DNA of 51,274 nt, taken from positions 1 through 51,274 of the forward strand of contig NZ_PVWN01000028.1 of assembly GCF_003003885.1 (NCBI RefSeq). Reading direction: 5' to 3'. The position numbers and the translations under genes are program-made. Positions 1-9,641 of this stretch are shown here, piece after piece. This DNA comes from Chlorogloea sp. CCALA 695 (GTDB lineage: Bacteria; Cyanobacteriota; Cyanobacteriia; Cyanobacteriales; Chroococcidiopsidaceae). Numbering within the stretch: the first letter of the stretch is position 1; each line of letters starts with the position of its first letter. The notes under the pieces were generated by a model. The model saw only the letters and a program-made list of their open reading frames with translations. It was not told the DNA's origin and made no database searches.

Positions 1-75
1 CCGGGTGAGGCAAAAGTTTCATGCCCGGATCTGTAGGAGAGGTGCGGGGTTGTAATAGCCCCCATCGACTCTAAC
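1..75 (+). mobile_element. Group II intron, 3' end (domains V and VI)
   Basis: Bases 1-33 fold as a domain V hairpin: a CCGGG...CCCGG stem capped by a GCAAAA-type loop. Bases 34-75 form a domain VI-like stem with GGGG pairing CCCC around a TTGTAATAG loop that can supply the branch-point A, and end in CTAAC, matching the AY 3' end of bacterial group II introns. The rest of the intron lies outside the window. The 3' exon begins at about 76, a few bases upstream of a PIN-type start codon. The exact splice boundary is inferred and not proven. Confidence 0.75.
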
Positions 76-83
76 TATTTGCA

Positions 84-293
84 ATGAGGGTTTTAATTGA
101 TACAAACATCAGTTTAGATTTTCAGCTAGAACGAGAGCCATTTTTGCAAGGAAAACTAGCAGAAAAACTCAGCAAACCCCCAAAGTTATCAACTCGTCCA
201 ACGGCGGACAAATTAGTTAAAAACGTACTATCAGGTCATCGCTGTGTAGGTCGTCGTCCTATACTTGCAGGTATTTCAACTTTATTGTGGTGA
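84..293 (+). pseudogene. PIN-domain (VapC-like) toxin remnant
   Basis: The first 22 residues (MRVLIDTNISLDFQLEREPF and on) are a typical PIN nuclease N-terminus, with the first metal-binding Asp in LIDTN. After about residue 22 the reading frame no longer resembles the family and stops at 69 residues, about half the usual 130-140. The remaining acidic residues of the active site are absent. An internal deletion or rearrangement next to the group II intron is the simplest explanation. No antitoxin gene is visible, although it could lie upstream of the intron, outside the window. The last 47 residues are probably not a real protein. Confidence 0.5.
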
Positions 294-344
294 GAGAATG
301 TTGGGGAATTGTGATATAAAGCTTGAAAGTGAGAGGTGATGTAA

Positions 345-887
345 ATGGACGGTGTAGTATTAGCTGTTAGCCGGAGTAAATCACACACTTTCACTAAGCT
401 AAATCAAGAAAGCATCCAGCTTTTGACAAATCTTGGTGTTGAAGGCGATTCACATCTGGGTAAGACAGTTAAACATCGATCGCGTGTAGCCGTTGACCCC
501 ACCCAGCCCAATTTGCGTCAAGTCCATTTGATTCATTCGGAACTACATGATGAGTTGCAAGTGGCTGGTTTTGAGGTATCCGCCGGACAGATGGGTGAGA
601 ATATTACAACGCGCGGTATCAATCTGCTGAGTTTACCAACTGGCACAAAACTACATTTAGGCGACACCGCAATAGTAAAATTGACAGGTTTAAGAAATCC
701 TTGCGCCCAGTTAGATCGATTTCAGTCAGGATTAATGGCGGCGGTGTTAGGGCGTGACGACCAAGGCAATCTTATTCGCAAAGCTGGAGTTATGGGCATT
801 GTTGTATTGGGTGGTAAAGTAAACCCCGGTAACTCAATCTTTGTTGAACTACCTCCACAGCCGCACCAACCTCTAGATCGGGTTTGA
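345..887 (+). CDS. MOSC domain protein
   Basis: A 180-residue stand-alone MOSC domain, related to the C-terminal domain of molybdenum cofactor sulfurase. Features seen are the N-terminal beta segment with GVEGDSHLG, the central GQMGENITTRG motif and the conserved cysteine in LRNPCAQLDRF, which in the family is the presumed sulfur-carrying residue. Family members bind a molybdenum cofactor or carry persulfide sulfur; the substrate of this single-domain version is unknown. The ATG at 345 follows a good ribosome site (GAGAGGTGAT). It faces the DUF456 gene, with about 95 non-coding bases between them. Length is normal for the small bacterial form. Confidence 0.85.
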   Translation: MDGVVLAVSRSKSHTFTKLNQESIQLLTNLGVEGDSHLGKTVKHRSRVAVDPTQPNLRQVHLIHSELHDELQVAGFEVSAGQMGENITTRGINLLSLPTGTKLHLGDTAIVKLTGLRNPCAQLDRFQSGLMAAVLGRDDQGNLIRKAGVMGIVVLGGKVNPGNSIFVELPPQPHQPLDRV

Positions 888-983
888 TGTAAATCACGCT
901 TAAATTTTGGTGGTTTGAGTTGAGACCGTGCTAATAAAGCGTTTAATACATTTACTGAAACTATACTTTCTATTCAACACAGA

Positions 984-1502
984 TTAAGCCGGAAATACTT
1001 GTCCCCAGGTTGAATATAAAAATACACCGACAACTGCGATCGCCAGCACTCCCTGAATCAAATTCCCAATTACCGAACCTACTACAATCCCAATACCCGC
1101 CTTTAAGGCTAATTTAAAATCGCGCTGAAACAGGTATTCGCCGATAATTGCCCCTAATAAGGGCCCGATTAAAATACCTAATAATGGGCCGCCAACAGGT
1201 AAAGCAGGCAACAAACCAAGGATACCGACAACTAAACCAACAATTGCGCCAATTTGCCCCCATTTACTAGCGCCAGCGCGTTTTGCTCCCCAGTAGGTAG
1301 CTAATAAATCAATCCCAATTCCCATAATTAAAACGGTGATCGCAACTATCAAAGGCAACCCAATACTACTAAACGATCCTTGTACCGCTCCCCAAATTAA
1401 AATAGCTACCAATATCAAGCTAGTACCAGGAATTGCCGGGACTACAGCCCCAATAATTCCTACAACCATTACCGCCACAAGCGACCAGTAGAGAGCTAAC
1501 AT
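984..1502 (-). CDS. DUF456 membrane protein
   Basis: A 172-residue, very hydrophobic protein with about five or six glycine-rich membrane segments, among them VVGIIGAVVPAIPGTSLIL near the start and a GPLLGAIIGEYL loop. This matches the DUF456 family, found widely in bacteria and cyanobacteria and without an established function. The glycine-zipper character of the helices is visible in the sequence. It starts 6 bases after the CCB2/CCB4-like gene on the same strand, so the two are probably co-transcribed. No catalytic residues can be pointed to. Confidence 0.8.
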   Translation of the reverse strand: MLALYWSLVAVMVVGIIGAVVPAIPGTSLILVAILIWGAVQGSFSSIGLPLIVAITVLIMGIGIDLLATYWGAKRAGASKWGQIGAIVGLVVGILGLLPALPVGGPLLGILIGPLLGAIIGEYLFQRDFKLALKAGIGIVVGSVIGNLIQGVLAIAVVGVFLYSTWGQVFPA

Positions 1503-1508
1503 AAAATT

Positions 1509-2165
1509 TCAACCTGTATCAGGTAAATGATTACTGAGAGTGACAGCGATTTTATCGGCAATACCACTAATCCAGTTCTCATCTTGCTTGGTATAGCTGC
1601 GCGGAGCATCTGCCCCTAGAATTAATACTCCGCGATCGCCAATGGGTTGCGCGATCGCCCCTTGAGTATTTTCGGGCAAATAATCAAACTCAATTTTTCC
1701 CGGATAAATGGTCAGATTCACTAAATAAACGGCTTTTTGTTTATCTAGCACTCTTTGCAAAATTGCCCCAGGTTTAACTTCTTTTTGCTTTCCTAAAATC
1801 CCGCGCCGCAACAGCACTTTACCTTGATAAAAAACTACGATTACTTTCGTAACAGTGTTAGTAAGCAACAAGTGCGATGCCCAAGCTAATTCGGTTTTTA
1901 CTTCCTGGGGCAAATCGGGCGCAAGCTCAAAACCTTCTTCACCGATTAAATTTACCGCGTCAGGCGACCGCGCTGTAACTTGCTGCCACAATAAACCCGT
2001 CAAAACTAACACCGCACTCAAAATTACACCCAACGCATCCGCCCGTGATTGGGAAGTTGTAAGCTCTGGAGTCAATAAACGATTGATCAGCAGTAAAACC
2101 CCCGCGATCGCCCCTACTACAATCGGTAACCGCCGCAAAACTTGGTTTTGATCTGGTTTAGCCAT
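1509..2165 (-). CDS. Cofactor assembly of complex C, CCB2/CCB4-like
   Basis: A 218-residue protein resembling the CCB2/CCB4 family. In chloroplasts this family takes part in covalent attachment of heme ci to cytochrome b6 on the stromal side. The N-terminus holds two membrane segments (about residues 13-27 and 43-60). They are followed by a soluble domain with GEEGFELAPDLP and a GAF-like tail (GDRGVLILGADAPRSY). Cyanobacteria usually have a single such protein. It lies 17 bases downstream of rpaB on the same strand, so it may share transcription with this regulator of photosynthesis genes. The assignment rests on family recall, not a search. Confidence 0.7.
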   Translation of the reverse strand: MAKPDQNQVLRRLPIVVGAIAGVLLLINRLLTPELTTSQSRADALGVILSAVLVLTGLLWQQVTARSPDAVNLIGEEGFELAPDLPQEVKTELAWASHLLLTNTVTKVIVVFYQGKVLLRRGILGKQKEVKPGAILQRVLDKQKAVYLVNLTIYPGKIEFDYLPENTQGAIAQPIGDRGVLILGADAPRSYTKQDENWISGIADKIAVTLSNHLPDTG

Positions 2166-2182
2166 AAATTGCTTCTACCTAA

Positions 2183-2911
2183 TTATTCTTCTCCAGGCTC
2201 AATAATGCGTTGAAACAAGTACCCCGTACCCCTAGCCGTCAATATTAGTTCCGGATTGCTAGGATCGTCTTCTAACTTGGCGCGTAACCGAGAAATATGC
2301 ACATCGACAACGCGAGTATCAACGTGTCTTTCGGGGGTGTAACCCCATACTTCTTGTAAAATTTCCGAGCGCGAAAAAGCTTCCCCAGAGCGGCTAACCA
2401 GTAGCTCTAATAAGCTAAACTCCATTCCTGTCAACCGAATCCGTTCATCGCCTTTGTAGACTTGCCGCTTATTGGTATCAATGCGTAAATTAGTAACCTG
2501 GATGACTCCAGAACTAGGAATTCCCGACATTCCCGTTTTATCTACTCTCCGCAGTACCGAGCGAATCCTTGCTTCTAATTCTTTAGGTGAAAACGGCTTA
2601 ACTACATAGTCATCTGCGCCTAATTCTAACCCCGTAATGCGATCGGCTACATCTCCTAGGGCTGTTAGCATAATAATGGGTACGTCTGATTCTTTACGCA
2701 ACTCTTGACAAACACCATAGCCATCAAGCTTAGGCATCATTACATCTAAAACTACTAAATTTGGTTCTGCTTTACGAAAAATCTCTAAAGCTTCCTCACC
2801 GTCGGCGGCGGTAACGACATCATACCCAATCATCGACAGCCGAGTTTCCAAAATGCGGCGAATACTTGCTTCGTCGTCTACTACAAGGATTTTTTCTTTA
2901 TGATTTTCCAA
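2183..2911 (-). CDS. rpaB: Response regulator RpaB (OmpR/PhoB family)
   Basis: A 242-residue two-domain response regulator. The receiver domain (about 6-122) has the acidic pair D12-D13, the phosphoacceptor D56 in LVVLDVMMPKLDGYG and K105 in VVKPFSPKELEARI. The C-terminal winged helix (about 138-236) contains LTGMEFSLLELLVSRSG and VDVHISRLRAKLEDDPSNP. Sequence and length match RpaB/Ycf27, the cyanobacterial high-light regulator that pairs with the histidine kinase NblS (Hik33). Divergent radA and the downstream CCB2/4-like gene are familiar cyanobacterial neighbours. RpaB acts in the cytoplasm on HLR1 promoter elements; I did not find a convincing HLR1 site in the 198-base divergent region. 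Confidence 0.92.
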   Translation of the reverse strand: MENHKEKILVVDDEASIRRILETRLSMIGYDVVTAADGEEALEIFRKAEPNLVVLDVMMPKLDGYGVCQELRKESDVPIIMLTALGDVADRITGLELGADDYVVKPFSPKELEARIRSVLRRVDKTGMSGIPSSGVIQVTNLRIDTNKRQVYKGDERIRLTGMEFSLLELLVSRSGEAFSRSEILQEVWGYTPERHVDTRVVDVHISRLRAKLEDDPSNPELILTARGTGYLFQRIIEPGEE

Positions 2912-3033
2912 TTTTTTTAACTCTCCTGTAAGTGAAATCTAGCGATAGCGCAAGCGCGCACGCAGGGCTTCGTTAATTTTTAGTTCTGTTCCATTAAGAT
3001 TATCACTTGATCTAATCCTTTTAAGAAGCCGGG

Positions 3034-3048
3034 AGTATTACTAATACT
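3034..3048. promoter_or_regulatory. 15-base palindrome between rpaB and radA
   Basis: AGTATTACTAATACT is a perfect inverted repeat of two 7-base arms around a central C. It sits in the 198-base divergent region between rpaB and radA, about 60 bases before the radA start and about 120 before the rpaB start. The size and position fit an operator for a dimeric regulator, but no bound factor can be named and chance in AT-rich DNA is possible. Confidence 0.35.
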
Positions 3049-3109
3049 GGATTTGCAGCTTTCTTAAGATTTCCTTCATATAAATATTTCGTAAAATTAA
3101 AAAACACCG

Positions 3110-4603
3110 ATGGCAAAACCCCGAACTTACTACGTTTGCAATGATTGCGGAGGCGATTCACCCCAATGGTTTGGCAAGTGTCCCCACTGTGGAACTTACA
3201 ATTCTTTAGAGGAGCAAATAGAATCAAGTAGTTCTCTGCTTCCTAGTCGAGGCGCAGTCCAATCTGGGCGCAGTAATGGTAAATCAAATAAACCCGCTAA
3301 AGCGCGCGCCGCTTTAACTTTTGCTCAAATTACTCCCCGTGACGAGGAGCGTTGGCTTTCCGGCTACAGTGAGTTAGATCGAGTTTTAGGCGGGGGAATT
3401 GTACCGGGATCTTTGGTGCTAATTGGCGGCGATCCAGGGATTGGTAAATCTACTTTACTATTGCAAGTATCTAATCTTTTAGCTGAAAACTACCGCGTTC
3501 TCTACGTTTGTGGCGAAGAATCTGGGCAACAAGTCAAGCTACGAGCTTCTAGATTAGGGGTTTTTAACAAATTGCAATCTCTAGAGCAAGTTGCTGAAAC
3601 AACTACCAATAAACGAGAGGGTGCGGATCTTTATGTGTTGCCAGAAACAGATTTAGAGGAAATTTTACGAGAATTAGAATCGCTAAAGCCAAATGTAGCG
3701 GTAATTGATAGTATTCAAACAATTTACTTACCTTCTATGACTTCTGCGCCGGGTTCGGTGGCGCAAGTACGCGAATGTACGGCGGCTTTAATGAAAGTAG
3801 CCAAGCGCGAAGATATAACGCTACTAATTGTCGGTCACGTAACCAAAGAAGGCGCGATCGCCGGGCCTAAAGTATTAGAGCATTTAGTCGATACGGTACT
3901 ATATTTTGAAGGCGATCGCTTTGCTTCTCACCGCTTGCTGCGATCGGTCAAAAATCGCTTTGGCGCAACTCACGAAATTGGCGTATTTGAAATGGTCGAA
4001 CAAGGACTAAGAGAAGTAGCTAACCCTTCAGAGTTGTTTTTAGGAACCCGCGATCAAAGTACCCCCGGAACTGCCCTTGTCGTCGCCTGTGAAGGCACTC
4101 GCCCCATTGTCGTAGAGTTGCAAGCTTTGGTAAGTCCTACTAGCTACAGTTCTCCCCGCCGCTCTACTACAGGAGTTGACTACAATCGACTATTGCAGAT
4201 TTTGGCAGTTTTAGAAAAACGGGTAGGTATTCCCCTCTCAAAATTAGATACTTATGTAGCCTCAGCCGGGGGCTTAAATGTTGAAGAACCTGCGGTAGAC
4301 TTGGGGATAGCGATCGCCGTTGTCGCAAGTTTCCGCGATCGCGTTGTCGATCCGCATACAGTATTAATGGGTGAAGTTGGTTTAGGCGGACAAATTCGCC
4401 CAGTTTCGCAAATGGAACTACGATTAAAAGAGGCAGCAAAACTTGGTTTTAAACGGGCGATCGTTCCCAACGGTCAAAACTACCCCGATATTAGCAGTTT
4501 AGAAATTATCCCCGTAGCCAAAGTCATTGATGCCATTATTGCCGCTATTCCACCGCAACACCTAGCAGAATTTGATTTACCTGACGAAGAAGACGAAACT
4601 TAA
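3110..4603 (+). CDS. radA: DNA repair protein RadA
   Basis: A 497-residue RadA/Sms. Visible in order: an N-terminal C4 zinc finger (CNDCGGDSPQWFGKCPHC, residues 9-26), a RecA-like ATPase core with Walker A GGDPGIGKST, Walker B ending VIDSIQT, the RadA-specific KNRFG motif (in SVKNRFGATHEIGVF), and a C-terminal Lon-protease-like domain with GGLNVEEPAVDLGIA. RadA drives branch migration of recombination intermediates and helps process stalled forks. It is divergent from rpaB and 33 bases upstream of the next gene. All motifs are intact and length is normal for cyanobacteria. Confidence 0.95.
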   Translation: MAKPRTYYVCNDCGGDSPQWFGKCPHCGTYNSLEEQIESSSSLLPSRGAVQSGRSNGKSNKPAKARAALTFAQITPRDEERWLSGYSELDRVLGGGIVPGSLVLIGGDPGIGKSTLLLQVSNLLAENYRVLYVCGEESGQQVKLRASRLGVFNKLQSLEQVAETTTNKREGADLYVLPETDLEEILRELESLKPNVAVIDSIQTIYLPSMTSAPGSVAQVRECTAALMKVAKREDITLLIVGHVTKEGAIAGPKVLEHLVDTVLYFEGDRFASHRLLRSVKNRFGATHEIGVFEMVEQGLREVANPSELFLGTRDQSTPGTALVVACEGTRPIVVELQALVSPTSYSSPRRSTTGVDYNRLLQILAVLEKRVGIPLSKLDTYVASAGGLNVEEPAVDLGIAIAVVASFRDRVVDPHTVLMGEVGLGGQIRPVSQMELRLKEAAKLGFKRAIVPNGQNYPDISSLEIIPVAKVIDAIIAAIPPQHLAEFDLPDEEDET

Positions 4604-4636
4604 ACAATTATCAACGGTCACTTGTTAATTGATACT

Positions 4637-6145
4637 ATGATGCGCTCTCCCCAACTAAAATTACTACTTCCGCTAACGCTACTTGTCACTACAGTTGGTT
4701 GTTTTGCTCAAGAAGTAACAACTAATCCTAATTTGCCCTCTACAACACCACAAATAGCAATAGCTGCACCCGTCAAAGCTGTCAAATCTGCCAAATCTGC
4801 CTCTGCTTTTGTAGATAGTATTTGTGTTAACACTCACTGGAGTTATGACGACACTCCTTACGGTCAAAAATACAATGCCGTTAAGCAAAAATTAATTGCT
4901 CTTGGTGTTCGTCATGTCCGCGACGGGGGTACAAGTAAAGATGTAATTGCCAAAATGAAAGAATTAGGACGTTTAGGCATTAAGACTACTTACATCATGA
5001 ATCCCGATAGTGGAATTACGGCTAATTCCTCGTACTGGGCTAAAGCTCCTGCATATAACATCGCCGATTTTGTCAAAAATAAAGTCGGGACTAATGCCAT
5101 TGATGCGGTAGAAATTACTAATGAAATCGATCTTAACTACCAAAAGTTGTCTTGGCGCAAAGGTGACACGGAAAAACTCAGCGACGATTCTAAATCCCCC
5201 TTATACTGGGTTTCCTACATTCAAAGCTTAACTACAGATACCTACAAAGCTTTGAAGAGCGATCGCTCTATTGCTCAAGTTAAAGTCATTGGGCCATCTT
5301 TAGGGCGTACCTACGATTATGGCAATAAGTCGCCTTTAAAAGATTTAAGTGCTGTTGTCGATTGGGGAAATTTTCATCCCTACTCCTCTGGTGGCAATCC
5401 CTTTAACAATCCATTTAAGTACAACACAATTGAAAAATACTACTGGCAAGGCAACTTTCCTTCGGTAAATATCAACAAAAATCCATATGCTTTTGATGTT
5501 TACGCTCCCCCTTTTAAAGGTAGACCAATGGTTGCAACCGAAACAGGCTATTTTACTACCAAAGGTAAAAGAGGTATTTCTGAAAAGGTACACGGTAAAT
5601 ATATGCCACGTTTGTTTCTAGAATACTTCCGTCAAGGTATTCCCCGCACTTGCTCTTATGAATTCCTAGATGAGTGGAATCAGCCTAAAAATTCTGAAGC
5701 TAACTACGGACTATTACGCAACAACTTAAGTCCAAAACCCGCCTATACTGCTTTAAAAAATCTAATTAGCGTCCTAAAAGATCCCGCAGGAGGTAAAATT
5801 ATTCCCAAAGTGTTAAACTACAATCTTTCAATTAAAGCACCACCCGGCTACGATAGAACCGAGTACGTACACGATCTTTTATTACAAAAGCGTGATGGCA
5901 ATTTTTACTTAGTGTTATGGCACGAAATTTCTAATGGCGATGTCAGTACCACCCCAGTAAGAGAAATTAATCCGCCACCTATGCCTACCAAAGTAAACTT
6001 ATCTAGCCCAATTCGTAGTGCTACCATTTACACGTTAGATAATGCAGGCAATTTGTCAAATAAAGCTGCCTCGATTAAAAACAATAAAATTAGCCTCAAC
6101 GTTACGGATAAAGCAACAATTATCAAGCTTGTACCGCGTAAATAA
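4637..6145 (+). CDS. Putative secreted glycoside hydrolase (TIM barrel)
   Basis: About 502 residues. The N-terminus is a signal peptide (LKLLLPLTLLVTTVGC), with a cysteine positioned like a lipobox although T at -3 is not canonical. The mature part resembles clan-A glycoside hydrolases (GH5/GH39-like): GVRHVRDGG after the first strand, EITNEIDL with candidate acid/base E163, and MVATETGYFTT with candidate nucleophile E302, counted from the ATG chosen here. The spacing of the two glutamates fits a (beta/alpha)8 barrel; the last 100 residues look like a beta domain. I chose the ATG at 4637 over an upstream TTG because it begins the signal peptide. The substrate is unknown. It follows radA by 33 bases. 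Confidence 0.65.
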   Translation: MMRSPQLKLLLPLTLLVTTVGCFAQEVTTNPNLPSTTPQIAIAAPVKAVKSAKSASAFVDSICVNTHWSYDDTPYGQKYNAVKQKLIALGVRHVRDGGTSKDVIAKMKELGRLGIKTTYIMNPDSGITANSSYWAKAPAYNIADFVKNKVGTNAIDAVEITNEIDLNYQKLSWRKGDTEKLSDDSKSPLYWVSYIQSLTTDTYKALKSDRSIAQVKVIGPSLGRTYDYGNKSPLKDLSAVVDWGNFHPYSSGGNPFNNPFKYNTIEKYYWQGNFPSVNINKNPYAFDVYAPPFKGRPMVATETGYFTTKGKRGISEKVHGKYMPRLFLEYFRQGIPRTCSYEFLDEWNQPKNSEANYGLLRNNLSPKPAYTALKNLISVLKDPAGGKIIPKVLNYNLSIKAPPGYDRTEYVHDLLLQKRDGNFYLVLWHEISNGDVSTTPVREINPPPMPTKVNLSSPIRSATIYTLDNAGNLSNKAASIKNNKISLNVTDKATIIKLVPRK

Positions 6146-6454
6146 TTGGGAATATAGCTTGATTTCAGGCAATCTTTAACCTATAACCTCTAATTTACTT
6201 CTTTAGATAGAGGAATTAACGATGAGCTATACACTGTTTCAGCGTGAACAACATTTGGAGCAAACGGAAATTTGATTAGTATACCTTAATACATAAGAAA
6301 GGTTAAGAACAGGTTAAAAAATTAGTATAAAGTTGATATCACTGTTACATTGAAAGGCGCTCAGGTAATTTGGTCTTCTCAAGCCCGATTTATCTCTTTG
6401 TAATCATTGCATTCTCATTTAAAAAATATATGATTTAAAAAATCAGGAGCAACA
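6146..6454. other. Intergenic region with a possible 17-codon ORF
   Basis: No long gene is visible. A 17-codon ORF at 6222-6275 on the plus strand (MSYTLFQREQHLEQTEI) is preceded by AGAGGA seven bases upstream, which is a better ribosome site than many real genes here have. It could be a small peptide, a leader or a remnant. The last 60 bases before the next gene are AT-rich and probably hold its promoter. Confidence 0.3.
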
Positions 6455-6715
6455 GTGGATAATAAAACAAATTTTCTCTATCCGCGCGGTCGTTACTACG
6501 GTCAAGTTAAGCCTGAAAACTTAGTTTTTAATGCAAATTTACAAGAATTTGCCCAAAGAGTAAGCTACATATGCAACTTGGAGACGGCAGGTAAACTTTC
6601 TCCTGAAGAATCTTATGAGAAAATTCGCGTACTGTGGAAGCAACTTAAACGCTCCAAACAACAGCTAGGAATTGGTAATAAACCTTTTGAAGGTGACAAT
6701 AATAATGGTGATTGA
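6455..6715 (+). CDS. Small conserved cyanobacterial protein
   Basis: An 86-residue soluble protein, rich in charged residues, starting at GTG 6455 behind AGGAG. The N-terminal segment FLYPRGRYYGQVKPENLVFNANLQEFAQRV and the helical middle (KLSPEESYEKIRVLWKQLK) recall a short protein family that I associate with many cyanobacteria and that has no known function. No membrane segment, metal site or catalytic motif is visible. It stands alone between the hydrolase-like gene and the convergent sqdX. The tail (EGDNNNGD) is probably disordered. Confidence 0.65.
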   Translation: MDNKTNFLYPRGRYYGQVKPENLVFNANLQEFAQRVSYICNLETAGKLSPEESYEKIRVLWKQLKRSKQQLGIGNKPFEGDNNNGD

Positions 6716-6811
6716 AAAATAATCGTAGATGGACTTCGTGCGATCGCAAGGCGGAGAAATAACGTCAAAGTCTAAAGAGTCTATCAGTTACGACTTGCAA
6801 TAGCATCAGTC

Positions 6812-7942
6812 CTAAGAATAAGCCATACATCGACTTCTAACTTTTTCATAGTAAGCAACTAACTGACTCGTAGCGGCAGCCCATCCCCAGCGCTCGGCTT
6901 CTAGGCGCGCGTTTCGGCGGATAGTCTCCCGTTCTTGGGCTTGACCTAGTAATCGCTCGGTAGCGACAATAGCTCCCTCATCTCCTGTTTGCGGGTCGAA
7001 TAAAAACCCATTTACCCCCGATGTGACAATATCCGGGATTCCCCCCGAACTAGCTGCTACTACAGGACATCCCGCCGCCATAGCTTCAAGTAATACCAAT
7101 CCTAGGGTTTCAGTGCGGGAAGGAAAGATAAAAGCATCCGCCGAAGCAAAAGCCGAACCTAAGTCTCTCCCGGTGAGATAACCTACAAAGTGTGTAGGAG
7201 TACCCGCAAAATGCTGTTCTAACGCGGCACGATTGGGCCCATCGCCTACTAACGCTAAACGCGCATTAGGGATAGCTTCAAGGACGGGTTTAATCCGCTC
7301 AATTTCCTTTTCTGCCGACAGCCGCCCAACGTACAATAGTAAGGGATGTTGGGGAAAACCTTGGCTAAGGTGCGATCGCATTTCATCGGTGGCAAGTTCA
7401 GGATGAAATAACTCTGTATCTACACCCTTTTGCCACAAATCTACTCTTTCAATGCCATGAGCGGTTAATTCTGACACCATTGCTGTCGAAGTACACAAGT
7501 TTAGCTGTGCCTGATTGTGAGCAGATTTGAGCAACTCCCACAACAAGCCCTCCAGCATTCCTAAGTTGTAATGATGCAGGTATTGCGGTAAATGAGTATG
7601 GTAAGAAGCCACCAACGGAATTTTTAACGACTTGCCATAATACAACCCAGCCAAGCCTAAAACGGCGGGGTTTACCACATGAATAATATCAGGTTTAAAC
7701 TCCTCTAGAGCATGACCAATCGCAGGTCTAGGCAACGCCATTTTTAGTTCTGGGTACATAGGCAAAGGAAAACCCGTCACACCATACACTCTAGCCCCTT
7801 TATACTCTGTTATGCCGCCATCGGGAGCAAAAACAATTACTTCATTACCACTGCGCTGCAAATGCTCTACAGTATGGCGCAGCCGCGTTACAATCCCATC
7901 AACTTTAGGCAAAAACGTTTCAGTAAATAAAGCAATTCGCAT
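6812..7942 (-). CDS. sqdX: Sulfolipid synthase SqdX (glycosyltransferase)
   Basis: A 376-residue GT4-family glycosyltransferase with the two Rossmann-like halves of GT-B enzymes. Seen are the N-terminal FTETFLPKVDGIVTRL, which binds donor and acceptor in this family, the GRLSAEKEIERI sugar-nucleotide loop, and the C-terminal SRTETLGLVLLEAMAAGCPVVA E-x7-E motif. SqdX transfers sulfoquinovose from UDP-sulfoquinovose to diacylglycerol, making SQDG for thylakoid membranes. The neighbouring sqdB supplies the donor, which supports the call over other GT4 enzymes. A decayed gene lies between sqdB and sqdX, so their original close operon spacing has been disturbed. Confidence 0.88.
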   Translation of the reverse strand: MRIALFTETFLPKVDGIVTRLRHTVEHLQRSGNEVIVFAPDGGITEYKGARVYGVTGFPLPMYPELKMALPRPAIGHALEEFKPDIIHVVNPAVLGLAGLYYGKSLKIPLVASYHTHLPQYLHHYNLGMLEGLLWELLKSAHNQAQLNLCTSTAMVSELTAHGIERVDLWQKGVDTELFHPELATDEMRSHLSQGFPQHPLLLYVGRLSAEKEIERIKPVLEAIPNARLALVGDGPNRAALEQHFAGTPTHFVGYLTGRDLGSAFASADAFIFPSRTETLGLVLLEAMAAGCPVVAASSGGIPDIVTSGVNGFLFDPQTGDEGAIVATERLLGQAQERETIRRNARLEAERWGWAAATSQLVAYYEKVRSRCMAYS

Positions 7943-7953
7943 ACAAAAAACTG

Positions 7954-8285
7954 TTAATTACAGGCAGGATTTGAGGCTAGTTCCAGCTTGATAGTAGTAT
8001 CAAGATTGAGAACAGGGTAAACCGTTTCTAGTGGTGCGATCAATTGGGTATAGTCACGAATATTTTGGTGTTGCTGCTAGACAAAATCAGAGCTATCTTC
8101 AATCTCATGCGCTTAAGGCTAAATTCGCCGCCAAAATAACTTTGGATGGCGGCAAACTTACCAATTGCTGAACGATACGCTTGATAAACGACAATAGAGG
8201 ACTCGTCAAACTGCGCCAAAATATGATTGCCTACTTTTGGCAATTTATCAACTTGCCTCAAGTAAGGTTCTGTAATCAGCCTCAT
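7954..8285 (-). pseudogene. DUF4291 gene, internally deleted
   Basis: The first frame (start 8285) reads MRLITEPYLRQVDKLPKVG, then HILAQFDESSIVVYQAYR and FGGEFSLKRM, which is the N-terminal third of DUF4291. The family match then breaks off; that frame ends at 8040 after 81 residues. In another frame the sequence resumes as IEDSSDFV, a TAG stop, then QQHQNIRDYTQLIAPLETVYPV, the C-terminal end of the same family, finishing at 7954. About 100 central codons are missing, the frame is shifted and one nonsense codon is present. The function of DUF4291 is unknown. It begins one base after the sqdB stop codon, so it may have been part of that operon. Confidence 0.75.
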
Positions 8286-8286
8286 G

Positions 8287-9447
<1,161 letters not shown>

Positions 9448-9470
9448 TTACTCGCTTAATACTCGCTAAA

Positions 9471-9520
9471 TTTATCAGGTTTAGGACACCCATAACCTAT
9501 TTGAGCGTATTTATCAGGTT
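9471..9520. repeat. Direct repeat TTTATCAGGTT upstream of sqdB
   Basis: The 11-mer TTTATCAGGTT occurs at 9471-9481 and again at 9510-9520, 39 bases apart, in the 206-base divergent region between sqdB and the ribbon-helix-helix gene. The spacing is close to four helical turns, which would place both copies on the same DNA face. This is a candidate regulatory site with no known factor. Confidence 0.35.
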
Positions 9521-9641
9521 CTCAATCAATTATTGCGATTTGTAACAATATTACTGTCATAACAGCATACCGTCTTGACAATTTAATTAGAGGTAAGTAA
9601 GGTGATAAACATACCCGGGTAACAAGACTGAAAAACGACAT

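Noticed and set aside
84-293. PIN remnant as the missing partner of the antitoxin at 44447
   Set aside because: The two are 44 kb apart and the toxin fragment is too short to assign to a matching subgroup.
1855-2151. 98-codon plus-strand frame opposite the CCB2/4-like gene
   Set aside because: It is a shadow of the minus-strand gene; serine/lysine/asparagine-rich antisense composition and no ribosome site.
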